Below are positions 48,196-56,357 of a stretch of 64,000 nt of DNA, in pieces. The stretch is from Treponema sp. (GTDB lineage: Bacteria; Spirochaetota; Spirochaetia; Treponematales; Treponemataceae). The position numbers were made by a program, and so were the translations under genes. The stretch spans positions 23,799 through 87,798 of the forward strand of contig JAFZLA010000018.1 of the NCBI GenBank assembly GCA_017551705.1, given 5' to 3'. How positions within the stretch are numbered: the first letter of the stretch is position 1; each line of letters opens with the position of its first letter. Under the pieces are notes generated by a model. It was given only the letters and a program-made list of their open reading frames with translations, made no database searches and had not been told where the DNA came from.

Positions 48196-49397
48196 AATTC
48201 CTTCCTAAAAACAAATGTCTTGTAGTCGTCGCCCGGTTCCGAAAACGGCTCGTAGACCTCTTGGCTTACAAGCTCGTAGCCGTTTTTTACATACCAGTTC
48301 CAGTTGCAATCGCTGTCAGTCCACAAGTACAAATTTTTATAGCCTTTTTCTTTTAACGCAGGAAGAACGCGAGCAAGGAGCGCCGCGCCCGCCCCGCGCT
48401 TTCGGCTTACGTAGAGCGAAAGTTTTATGTCGTCGCCGGTCATAAAAGAAAGGGCCTTTTTGTCCATGTATTCCAAGTAAGTTTTTACCATCTCAAGCGA
48501 GCGTTTTTGTTCGGGCTTGCAGTCGCGCGACTTTTGGTCCAGCCAGTTGCGGGCGTCGTTTGTGTCTCCCTTTAAGGTAAAGAAAGCGGCGCTCAAAACT
48601 TCGTCGCCGGACTCGCGTTTTTTGTCTGTCAGCTGGAACGAAAATCTTGGCTGGTAAATGTTGTTGCGAACGATGAACTCAACGTCCATGCGGACAAATT
48701 CTTTGTCGTCGCTAGGCGGCGCCCAAAGGGGCAAAACCACTTGCATCACTTGCGGAATGTTTTTCATGTCAAAGCGCTCAAGCGTTATCCATTCGTCGGC
48801 GATGTCAAGCTGGTAGGTAAATTCCTTGCGCTCCTGGGTTGGCGCTGACTTGTTGTAGCGGCCGCCCGTACAGCCAACCCGCTTCATTCCAAGCTTTTCC
48901 ATCGTTGTCCAAGAAGGCGCGTTTTCCGAATCGCAATGGGCAATAAAGCGCGTCACGCCAAAAGTTTTATTAGCCCACCGGATTAGGGCGGCCGCCGCCT
49001 CTTGCGCGTATCCGTTCCCCTGCGCTGACTTTTTGAGGCACCAGCCAAGCTCCGCGCAACCATCGAGCAAGGTGACGCTCACGCCGCCTATGTGCTCGCC
49101 GTCGTGAAAAACGGCGCACTCAAAGTCGCGCGGGTTTGCGCTCTGCCATTCCGCCTGCGCCCGCTCCAAAAAATTTTTTGTCTCCTCGATTGTGTCGTTG
49201 GGCAAAAAAAGCATGTAGCGCATCGTCGCGCGGTCGCTTGCGTATTCGTGAGTGGACTGCAAAAACTTTATGTTCTGCGGAACAAGCTCAAGCCGCGCGG
49301 TCTTAAGAGAGAAGTTTGAAAAGTCACGCGCGCTGTTGGCAAGACTAAAACTGCCGGCGCGCGAATCGTTGGCAAGACCAAAATTGTCGCCGCCCAT
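48192..49397 (-). CDS. Double GNAT acetyltransferase with repeat-derived N-terminus
   Basis: A 401-residue protein with a RimJ-like GNAT domain (about residues 25-190: GWCLKKSAQGNGYAQEA, HCDSENAPSWTTMEKLGM) and a second GNAT-like domain (about 200-401, with VSRKRGAGAALLARVLP). The first 24 residues contain two FGLAN/FSLAN units encoded by two copies of the short DNA repeat, so this N-terminus is probably an acquired extension. It sits between two other GNAT genes in one operon. Confidence 0.82.
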   Translation of the reverse strand: MGGDNFGLANDSRAGSFSLANSARDFSNFSLKTARLELVPQNIKFLQSTHEYASDRATMRYMLFLPNDTIEETKNFLERAQAEWQSANPRDFECAVFHDGEHIGGVSVTLLDGCAELGWCLKKSAQGNGYAQEAAAALIRWANKTFGVTRFIAHCDSENAPSWTTMEKLGMKRVGCTGGRYNKSAPTQERKEFTYQLDIADEWITLERFDMKNIPQVMQVVLPLWAPPSDDKEFVRMDVEFIVRNNIYQPRFSFQLTDKKRESGDEVLSAAFFTLKGDTNDARNWLDQKSRDCKPEQKRSLEMVKTYLEYMDKKALSFMTGDDIKLSLYVSRKRGAGAALLARVLPALKEKGYKNLYLWTDSDCNWNWYVKNGYELVSQEVYEPFSEPGDDYKTFVFRKEL

Positions 49398-49398
49398 C

Positions 49399-49875
49399 TC
49401 ATTCCCCCTGCGGAACCGCGTCGTTCAAACTTTTGTTGCGGTAGTTGAGATTTGTGCGGAGCGTGTAGCCTTGCCGCTCCCAAAAAGCGTTGGCCGCGTC
49501 GTTGTCCTTAAAGACAAGTCCAAAAATCTTGCTTATGCCCTCCGCGCGCAAGGCGTCTTCGGCCTTGGCGACAAGCGCGCCTGCAATGCCTTCGCGGCGG
49601 TAGTCTGGATGAACGCACATATGGTGGATTATCCCGCGGCGGCCGTCGTGGCCCGTAAGAATAACGCCAACGATTTGAGCCGCGTCGCCCGAACCGTCTT
49701 TTGCAGTGGCCACAAAGCAAGTGTTGGGATTGCGCTTCATGTAGCGCGCGATTCCTTCTCGCGTGTCGTCAACAGGATTCATCGCGCGCCGGCTCTGTTC
49801 CTCGCTGTTCCACAATTCAAAAATTCCGTCATAGTCCGCGATTGTCGCTAGACGCAGCTCGATGTTTTTGTTCAT
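49399..49875 (-). CDS. GNAT-family N-acetyltransferase
   Basis: A 158-residue acetyltransferase. MCVHPDYRREGIAGALVAKAE is the acetyl-CoA loop, and VFKDNDAANAFWERQGY is the C-terminal motif. First gene of the three-gene GNAT operon; its TGA is one base before the next ATG. Confidence 0.87.
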   Translation of the reverse strand: MNKNIELRLATIADYDGIFELWNSEEQSRRAMNPVDDTREGIARYMKRNPNTCFVATAKDGSGDAAQIVGVILTGHDGRRGIIHHMCVHPDYRREGIAGALVAKAEDALRAEGISKIFGLVFKDNDAANAFWERQGYTLRTNLNYRNKSLNDAVPQGE

Positions 49876-49924
49876 GGGAATATTGTATCACAAATCGCAA
49901 TAAATGTCTTGAGGCAAGCGGCGG

Positions 49925-50323
49925 CTAAAACTTTACGACCTTTGGAGCGCTTGTAAAGCTTGCGAACGTCGCGGTCGCGTCGGTAAAATAAAGAACTTCA
50001 GTGTTGTCGTCGTCAGCGGAATACATTCTTTGCAATTCAGGATAATGCGAAAGCATGTCGGCCTTGGCCTCGCGTCGGTCGTCGCGGACAAGAGTTCCGC
50101 AAAGACGCAGCCATATTCCGCTTGGGCCGTCAAAGCAGCACAACTCCACGCGCGGATTTTTTTGAATCTGTTTTGAGACGTCCTTTTTCTTTCCAGTCTG
50201 AATGTAAAGCTTTCCTTCAAAAATGTTTATTGTGCCAAAGGGCCTGTTACGCGGCTGTCCCTCCTCCACCGTGGCAAGATAATACGTTCCGCACTTTTTG
50301 ATAAAATCGTAAACTTCGTTCAT
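49925..50323 (-). CDS. Pyridoxamine 5'-phosphate oxidase-like flavin protein
   Basis: A 132-residue split-barrel FMN-binding protein (TYYLATVEEGQPRNRPFG, LYIQTGKKKDVSKQI, NPRVELCCFDG). The family includes small flavin reductases of unknown substrate. The size and motif order fit well. Confidence 0.82.
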   Translation of the reverse strand: MNEVYDFIKKCGTYYLATVEEGQPRNRPFGTINIFEGKLYIQTGKKKDVSKQIQKNPRVELCCFDGPSGIWLRLCGTLVRDDRREAKADMLSHYPELQRMYSADDDNTEVLYFTDATATFASFTSAPKVVKF

Positions 50324-50481
50324 GCTTTGCTCCTCTGCATTTATTATATCGCAGTTTTGAGGATTTTGTTAAGGGAGGCAAGAGATTCTGACTCAAGTTT
50401 TTGCTTTGAATTGTTCAAAAAAATTTGACTATTCAAAATTTTGAATGTATAATTAAGCATCGTTTTTGCAAGGAGTATAAT

Positions 50482-50898
50482 ATGGCAAAACAACCTAGAA
50501 CTTGGGGCATTTTTATATGCCAGCTGTCTTTGGCGATTTACTTTGTGGTCACCGCAATTTGCTTGATTACAAGAGTTGGCTCGTCAATTTCTTCCGCAGA
50601 GATCAACACCGTGGCCGCGCTTTTTGGCAAAGCGGCGCCTGTCATCAGCGTTCTTATCGGAATCATTTTGGCGGTTTGCGGAGTCATGTTTGCCTTTAAG
50701 GCCTTTGGAATTGATTTTGGAAAAATCGATGACTACATAAAGTACGTCACAATCGTTCTTTGGATTATCATCACGGTCATAACGTTGATTTTCTACATCA
50801 AAGAATGGACAAGCGTTTTGGTCTTGCACTGGCTTTTAGTTTTGGCCAAGAACGCCCTCATCATAGGCTCGACTTTGACAATTAAGAACGGAAAATGA
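50482..50898 (+). CDS. Four-helix membrane protein of unknown function
   Basis: 138 residues with four clear hydrophobic segments (about 8-28, 40-68, 78-100, 108-128) and no recognised motif. AAGGAG lies 8 nt before ATG 50482. A strong terminator follows at 50939. Confidence 0.75.
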   Translation: MAKQPRTWGIFICQLSLAIYFVVTAICLITRVGSSISSAEINTVAALFGKAAPVISVLIGIILAVCGVMFAFKAFGIDFGKIDDYIKYVTIVLWIIITVITLIFYIKEWTSVLVLHWLLVLAKNALIIGSTLTIKNGK

Positions 50899-50938
50899 AC
50901 GACCAAACAGCGGAATAAAACCACGCGTCCAATTTTAC

Positions 50939-50973
50939 AGCGGCTTTCCCTTGCGGAGGGCCGCTTTTTTTTT
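50939..50973 (+). terminator. Terminator after the 50482 gene
   Basis: AGCGGC and GCCGCT form a stem followed by nine T residues. Confidence 0.8.
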
Positions 50974-50992
50974 ATTGGCTTGAATGGAACTC

Positions 50993-53185
50993 TTAAAACG
51001 CATCTTCCAAAAGTTGCCACGCGTCGCTGTCAACATCTTCGGAATATTCGCCAGCGCAAATCAAAAGCTTCATGCTGGCTTGGTCGTAGCGAACAAAGCC
51101 GCCGCGCAATTTATGCTTTGCCAGATACTTTTGCAACACTTCGCATTTTTTGGGAGAAAAAACATCTATATCTTGGCTTGCGCCGCTTCTGTCAAAACCG
51201 CCCTTTGTTTCCACAATCCAAGTCTTGCCTTGCACGCTCAAAATATAGTCGGGGTAAAAAAGTTTTTGGCGGTTTGAATTATCAAGATACACGATGGAAA
51301 AATATTCGTCGCCTTTGTCGCCGTTCTTATACCACCAATCTACCGATTTGCAATCTTCGCAAAAGCGTTCAAACAGCCGCTCTGGATTGGAGCGGTACCA
51401 AGCCGTGCTCAAATAGCCTGTGTAAACATTCTTTTTATATTCAACTTGCCCTCGTTTGGCTTCTTCATAAGTGAACATAACGCTCTGCGGAAACAAGAAT
51501 TCTTTTTCTACGATTCTTTCTAAATCAAAAGAATCATCTTTGTTAACCGTAGCCATAGCGTAACGGAAAACATGGCGCAACTCGTCAAAATTGTTTATCA
51601 CAAACGCATACCAATCTTTTATCGAAAGTTCCAAAAGCTTTTGTTTGAACAAGAACTTTCCTTCGTTTGCAAAAAGCTTTCCCAAAATTGTTACAGCGCT
51701 TGCGTATTCCAAGCCAATTTCAAGGCCAATTCTGCCAACACGATTGTGAAACTCGCGGCCATGCGTATGCGTGTTCATTTTTTGCAAAAACTTTATCGTA
51801 TTCAGATTGTCGGCTTTTACATCGGAGATGACAGACGCTTGACCGGAATAAGTGGCCCGCTCTATTTTTGAGCTAAAGATAAAATTTGCTGCCGCAAGTT
51901 TCTTTTTATTTTTATCGGGGTCGCCGTCAAGCTTATATGTCGCTTTTAGATAACCAGCAATCGCGCGCAAGGCCGCGGCATCATCCTGCGTGTCCAACAC
52001 CTGCGTCCGCTGCTGCTTTACCAACGAAAACTTTTTATGTTCGTTCTTTAAGAGAATTGTTTTAGCACTTACCGCATTGCCGCCAAGAGCCGCCTTTGCG
52101 CCTTGAGTAAATTTGCTGTCAAAAGTATAAAGGTAGCAGCTGTCAAGCAAGTCGCTTTCATAATGGCGCGCTTCGGGCATTCGGCGAATTCTGCCGATTG
52201 TTTGGATTTCAAAAGTTTCGTCCATTCCTTCGCGAAGCTTTACAAGAATGTGCGCGCGGGGACAATCCCAGCCAGTCGCAACCGCTTGCTTTATGATGAC
52301 AGCAATTTGTTTGGCGGAGTTTTCCTCAATGCAATCAAGATTGTCGTGACGATTGGAAAGCCATACAGCCAGCGTACCGTTTTCGATTGAAATTCCATTT
52401 TTCTCAAAATAAGCCTGAACCGAATCCAAAAGCGCGTCTGAATTATTAGGCAATTGAACAACAATCAGCGGATTTACCGCCGCGCCTTGTTTCGAGAACG
52501 CCGCCAAAAGTTCGCCTTGTTTTTTTATGGCTCGCTCCAACAGGTATTCCGTTGGATTGTCCGCTTGTACAACTGCGGGGAAATTTTCGTTAATGACCAA
52601 AAGCTTTTTTATAAGTCCTTCCGCGATAACGTCAGTCTCGTCTACCTCGATAAGACGCGCGGTTTTGTCAACCAGCGGGGTCGCCGAACAGCGAATGATT
52701 TTATCCGTCTTAAAGAGTTGAACAATGGCGTCAGATTTTTCGGTAAAATTTTGGTGGCTTTCGTCAATGATTACTTTGAACTGCAAGCCAGCCGCCAGCG
52801 CTTTGTCAATCCATTCAAGAAAGTTTGTCCGCTCGCTATCTTTGAGCGCGTTGTTGCCCTTCTTAGTAAGTTTTTCCCAGTTGATAAAACAACAATCATT
52901 TTCGCAAAATCCGTTTGTCATAACATCGCAAAGCAATTTTGTAGAGGCGTTGTGAATGTACAAATCCATTTTTCGTTTGCTTTGCTCTTCAAGATTTCCT
53001 TTGCCGGGAGTGAGCCAAACAAAAACTGTCCGCGCGTGGCCTTTTAGATATTCGCTCATAAAGTGAGTGAGCGTGATTGTCTTTCCGCTTCCGGTAGGGC
53101 TTTTTAATACAATTTCGCGGCCTTCTTCTTCCATCGCGATTAAAAGCTCTCGCATCGCGTTCAATTGAAATTTCATCAAGTTCAT
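50993..53185 (-). CDS. Type III restriction enzyme, Res subunit
   Basis: A 730-residue SF2 helicase-nuclease. Motif I SPTGSGKTITL, motif II VIIDESH, motif III CSATP, motif VI TIGRIRRMPEAR. A C-terminal endonuclease domain carries PDYI...WIVETKGG, the PD-(E)xK pattern. It cleaves DNA in complex with the Mod subunit encoded just upstream (9-nt gap). GAGG precedes the ATG. Confidence 0.9.
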   Translation of the reverse strand: MNLMKFQLNAMRELLIAMEEEGREIVLKSPTGSGKTITLTHFMSEYLKGHARTVFVWLTPGKGNLEEQSKRKMDLYIHNASTKLLCDVMTNGFCENDCCFINWEKLTKKGNNALKDSERTNFLEWIDKALAAGLQFKVIIDESHQNFTEKSDAIVQLFKTDKIIRCSATPLVDKTARLIEVDETDVIAEGLIKKLLVINENFPAVVQADNPTEYLLERAIKKQGELLAAFSKQGAAVNPLIVVQLPNNSDALLDSVQAYFEKNGISIENGTLAVWLSNRHDNLDCIEENSAKQIAVIIKQAVATGWDCPRAHILVKLREGMDETFEIQTIGRIRRMPEARHYESDLLDSCYLYTFDSKFTQGAKAALGGNAVSAKTILLKNEHKKFSLVKQQRTQVLDTQDDAAALRAIAGYLKATYKLDGDPDKNKKKLAAANFIFSSKIERATYSGQASVISDVKADNLNTIKFLQKMNTHTHGREFHNRVGRIGLEIGLEYASAVTILGKLFANEGKFLFKQKLLELSIKDWYAFVINNFDELRHVFRYAMATVNKDDSFDLERIVEKEFLFPQSVMFTYEEAKRGQVEYKKNVYTGYLSTAWYRSNPERLFERFCEDCKSVDWWYKNGDKGDEYFSIVYLDNSNRQKLFYPDYILSVQGKTWIVETKGGFDRSGASQDIDVFSPKKCEVLQKYLAKHKLRGGFVRYDQASMKLLICAGEYSEDVDSDAWQLLEDAF

Positions 53186-53194
53186 ATTGCGCCT

Positions 53195-54892
53195 CTAGCC
53201 GTTCAATTCAGGATAATAATACTGTGGAATGATTTTGATTTTTATTCCGTTCTCCTTAAAAAGCGACTTTTGTTCTTTGTCCAACAAAACGTCGTGTCCG
53301 AGGTACAAGGTTTGAATTGTTGAATCCGCTTCTTTTGTCATTGTCGGACTTGACCCGACAATCTTTTTTATAAACTTTTCCAATTCTTCGTCTGTCAAAA
53401 CAATCGCGATTTTTTTATTTTTCGCAAAGTTCACTGCGTTTTCAAGTTCCACAAGCTCACGCACATGAAGCAACAATTTGTCCGCATATTCGTAATATTC
53501 CCTTTCTTCAACAGGAACAAAATCCACGCGGAAATATTTTAGAGAGCCGGAAAGCCCTTTAGAATAAACCGAACCATCCTTGCGTTTGCCCGTAATTACG
53601 GTTTTTACACGCTGGTAAGTTATGTCACGGCAAATGTTATTTTCGTTGTTGGTACAAAGGATGAACTTGCGATTGCCGCCGTCTTCGGAGTTGAGTTTTA
53701 GAACGGCGTGGCCTGTTGTGCCGCTGCCCGCGAAAAAATCTAGGATAGTAGAATTTGAATTCGATGCAAGCTCAAAAATGCGTTGTAAAAAATTTACAGG
53801 TTTAGGATTTGAGAAGGGGGCTTCTCCATTAAATATTTTTTTCAGCTCCTGTGTGCCATTTGTTGTTGTATCAACATCGTCCCAAATGGTTTTTACAACT
53901 CGTCCACGTTCCTCCGCCTCCCAAATAAAACGTTTGCGTTGCGGTCCACCAGTTCCATTTTTACCAAATACAATTCTATTATCAGCAAGCAATTCTTGAA
54001 ATTTTTTATAGTCATTTTTCCAAGAACAATCTTTATTTGGTGTGTAAACAACACCTGTGTTAGGATTTTTTATTTCATATTGTTGATTAGGACGCCATCC
54101 GCCAACCTGAAATGGATCAGCTTTCCAAGGTCCACGAGGATCATTGTCAGGATTATCAAATCCTTCGCCAGATTCAGGAATACGAAATTCAGTTCTATTT
54201 TTAATTATGTAATTTATGTCTTTGAAGTAAACTAGGTTATATGTATGAGAAACAGATACTACGGCTGTATTTGTCACAGATTTTGTTGAGTTCCAAATAA
54301 TGTCACACAAAAAGTTTTGTTCTCCAAAAACATTGTCCATCAATAATCTTAAATTTGAAAGTTCATGGTCATCAATTGAAACAAAAATACAACCTTTACT
54401 TGAAAGAAGGTTATTTGCTATGGTTAATCTTTTTTCCATGAATGAAAGCCATTTTGAATGCGCGAATGTGTCTGTCTTATCTATTCTCACATCATCGTAT
54501 GTAAAATCATCTTTTTCATTTTTCAAAGTATTATACGGTGGATCAATGTAGATGACGTCGATTTTTCCTTTGTGAGTTTTTTCAAGTAACTGCAAGCTGG
54601 CAAGGTTGTCGCCTTCCAACAAAAAGTTCATCTCGCCGCCGTTATCAACAAAGAGCTTCTTTTCTTCCGTCAAAACCGGCAAATTCTTGTCCAAAGTTTC
54701 ATCAATAGCCTCGCGATGCTCCTCAAAAACAAGTCCGTATTTTTTGCCGTTAATCTCGGCGGAAAGGTCGTTCAAATATCTCGCCAGTTTTTGAGCGTTT
54801 TCGTCATATGCCGAAGCGGTTAAAAACTTGCGTATCTCTTCAATTTTGCCGAGCAAATCCTTGCGTTTTTCTTTTGACAGGTTCGTAGACAT
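53195..54892 (-). CDS. Type III restriction-modification methyltransferase, Mod subunit
   Basis: A 565-residue adenine-specific methyltransferase of the beta group. DPPYN (motif IV) precedes the SAM motif DFFAGSGTTGHAV (motif I). The variable region between them sets the recognition site, which cannot be read from sequence. I start at ATG 54892 (MSTNLSK), with AAGGAAA upstream. The region upstream holds operator-like repeats and a divergent HTH gene. Confidence 0.92.
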   Translation of the reverse strand: MSTNLSKEKRKDLLGKIEEIRKFLTASAYDENAQKLARYLNDLSAEINGKKYGLVFEEHREAIDETLDKNLPVLTEEKKLFVDNGGEMNFLLEGDNLASLQLLEKTHKGKIDVIYIDPPYNTLKNEKDDFTYDDVRIDKTDTFAHSKWLSFMEKRLTIANNLLSSKGCIFVSIDDHELSNLRLLMDNVFGEQNFLCDIIWNSTKSVTNTAVVSVSHTYNLVYFKDINYIIKNRTEFRIPESGEGFDNPDNDPRGPWKADPFQVGGWRPNQQYEIKNPNTGVVYTPNKDCSWKNDYKKFQELLADNRIVFGKNGTGGPQRKRFIWEAEERGRVVKTIWDDVDTTTNGTQELKKIFNGEAPFSNPKPVNFLQRIFELASNSNSTILDFFAGSGTTGHAVLKLNSEDGGNRKFILCTNNENNICRDITYQRVKTVITGKRKDGSVYSKGLSGSLKYFRVDFVPVEEREYYEYADKLLLHVRELVELENAVNFAKNKKIAIVLTDEELEKFIKKIVGSSPTMTKEADSTIQTLYLGHDVLLDKEQKSLFKENGIKIKIIPQYYYPELNG

Positions 54893-54914
54893 GAAATTTC
54901 CTTTTTTTAACAAT

Positions 54915-55010
54915 AATTTTAACCGAATTATCGTGTATACCGATATTATAGCGCATTATTATCGTTTTGCAACAATAATAATTTATGATTTTATCGTTTA
55001 AAATGATAAT
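54915..55010. promoter_or_regulatory. Operator region between mod and the HTH gene
   Basis: Three A/T-rich dyads: TATCG/CGATA around TGTATAC (about 54928-54945), ATTATTAT/ATAATAAT (54956-54983), and TTATC/GATAA (54991-55009). The last covers the -10 region of the HTH gene. The layout fits a controller-protein circuit. Confidence 0.5.
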
Positions 55011-55307
55011 GTGATTGCCTTTCAGGAAGAATTTGTAAAAAATTTAAAGTATTACAGAACAGAGAAAAAAATTTCACAAGAAAAACTTGCCGAAGCGTGC
55101 GAGTGCGCTACAGCCACCATAGGGTGCATAGAAATTTGCAGACAACTTCCTTCTTTTGAAATGATTGTAAAAATTGCCGCCGCTCTAAAAATTCATCCCG
55201 CCGACTTATTTTTGCGCAACGCTTCCACCACAGTGTCAAACACAAAAAAACTTTTGCGCAAAGAACTCCTTCCGCAAATCGACGAGTTCATAGAGAAAAG
55301 ATTGTAA
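55011..55307 (+). CDS. HTH controller-like protein of the restriction-modification locus
   Basis: A 98-residue XRE-type protein with an HTH at residues 10-65 (KISQEKLAEACECATATIGCI... LKIHPADLF), the size and shape of restriction-modification C proteins. It starts with GTG; TAAAAT at 54999 ends 6 nt before it (leaderless type). It is divergent from mod with dyads between them, so it probably times expression of the methyltransferase and nuclease. Confidence 0.75.
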   Translation: MIAFQEEFVKNLKYYRTEKKISQEKLAEACECATATIGCIEICRQLPSFEMIVKIAAALKIHPADLFLRNASTTVSNTKKLLRKELLPQIDEFIEKRL

Positions 55308-55338
55308 AACAGAAAATTGCTAAAATCAAAACCTTCAT

Positions 55339-55641
55339 CTAGCAATAATACGAAATCTGGCCAAAATATGAAATCCACTTTTTTTCGATTTCATCGACAC
55401 GGGCTTCAACTATTTTCATAATGGTGTTCAACTTGTGCGACGGAATGTTTGACTTGTTGTGGCACAAAAGGGTTTTATGATTTTTTGTCAGCCAAACTTT
55501 TGTAGCGTTTTCTGACGGGACTCCTTCTGAAATATGGACGTGAATGGGTTCCAGCGGAACTCCTTCCGCAAACCACAAAAAAACCAGATAATTTCCAACT
55601 TTAAAAACCTGAGGCACTTTCAAAGCCTCCGTTTCTTGCAA
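55339..55641 (-). CDS. DUF4160-type small protein
   Basis: A 100-residue protein with the DUF4160 pattern (VPQVFKVGNYLVFLWFAEGVPLEPIHVHI). It overlaps the upstream small gene by 41 nt. Such pairs recur in anaerobes and are suspected toxin-antitoxin-like modules; no activity is established. Confidence 0.65.
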   Translation of the reverse strand: MQETEALKVPQVFKVGNYLVFLWFAEGVPLEPIHVHISEGVPSENATKVWLTKNHKTLLCHNKSNIPSHKLNTIMKIVEARVDEIEKKWISYFGQISYYC

Positions 55642-55888
55642 GGTTAATTATTATGTGGGCGGTGCTTTCCAAAAATTTTTCAAAGTATTCCTTTGTGTCT
55701 GTGGAAAACCCTTCAAACAGAGTCCATTTGTATTCCGGAAGCCAGCATTCAGCGGAATTAAAGCCGCCGTCAACAGGTTGCTCAAAATAAACTTTTACTT
55801 GTTCTTTGCCATCTTTTATTTGCGCTTCTGAATGGGCGATGCCTGTTCCGTCATTGAGTGTCATAAAAGGATACATCATAGAAAACAC
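55601..55888 (-). CDS. Small partner protein of the DUF4160 gene
   Basis: About 95 residues. The pattern YPFMTLNDGTGIAHSEAQ ... YFEQPVDGGFNSAECWLP is of a type I know next to DUF4160 genes, but no function is assigned. The start is uncertain: the second Met (MYPFMT) is also possible. Confidence 0.6.
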   Translation of the reverse strand: MFSMMYPFMTLNDGTGIAHSEAQIKDGKEQVKVYFEQPVDGGFNSAECWLPEYKWTLFEGFSTDTKEYFEKFLESTAHIIINLARNGGFESASGF

Positions 55889-55961
55889 CTCTACACAATT
55901 ATAGCACGAATATAAAAAAAAGCAAGCACAGAATAATACTTATCCCATGTCCCCAAAGCTC

Positions 55962-56019
55962 TTGACACCCCCGCTCCCCGCGCGCTAGAATGCAATATAT
56001 GAACAAATGTTCATATATT
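55962..56019 (+). promoter_or_regulatory. Promoter and SmtB-type operator
   Basis: TTGACA, 18 bp, TAGAAT (55962-55991). A perfect 26-bp palindrome follows at 55994-56019, with core TATATGAACA-AA-TGTTCATATA split by two bases, the 12-2-12 form bound by ArsR/SmtB proteins. It covers the transcription start. Confidence 0.8.
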
Positions 56020-56050
56020 CAAACTAAACAACTACAAAACGGAGGCGGAT

Positions 56051-56356
56051 ATGGCAAAGAAAGCGGCTGCGACGCCGGACGAAAATTCGCTGATTGACTT
56101 GGCGGAACTTTTCAAAATATTCGGCGACTCGACAAGGGTAAAAATACTGTTCACCCTTTTGCAGGGCCAACGGTCGGTAAACCAAATCGCGGCGGCGGTC
56201 AACATGACCCAGTCGGCGATCAGCCACCAGCTGCGAATCTTAAAAACTAGCCGCCTTGTCAAGGCCGAGCGCGACGGAAAGCTCAGCATTTATTCTCTGG
56301 CCGACTCGCACGTGGCGCTGATTCTCAACCAAGGCTTGGAACATATAGGAGAGTAA
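56051..56356 (+). CDS. ArsR/SmtB-family metal-sensing repressor
   Basis: A 101-residue winged-helix repressor (DSTRVKILFTLLQGQRSVNQIAAAV... QSAISHQLRIL). The C-terminal helix carries D-x-H, then ten residues, then H-x-x-E (DSHVALILNQGLEHIGE), the alpha-5 Zn(II) site of SmtB/CzrA. It should release the operator when zinc (or cobalt) is high. GGAGG precedes the ATG; the ATPase gene starts 1 nt after its stop. Confidence 0.93.
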   Translation: MAKKAAATPDENSLIDLAELFKIFGDSTRVKILFTLLQGQRSVNQIAAAVNMTQSAISHQLRILKTSRLVKAERDGKLSIYSLADSHVALILNQGLEHIGE

Positions 56357-56357
56357 A

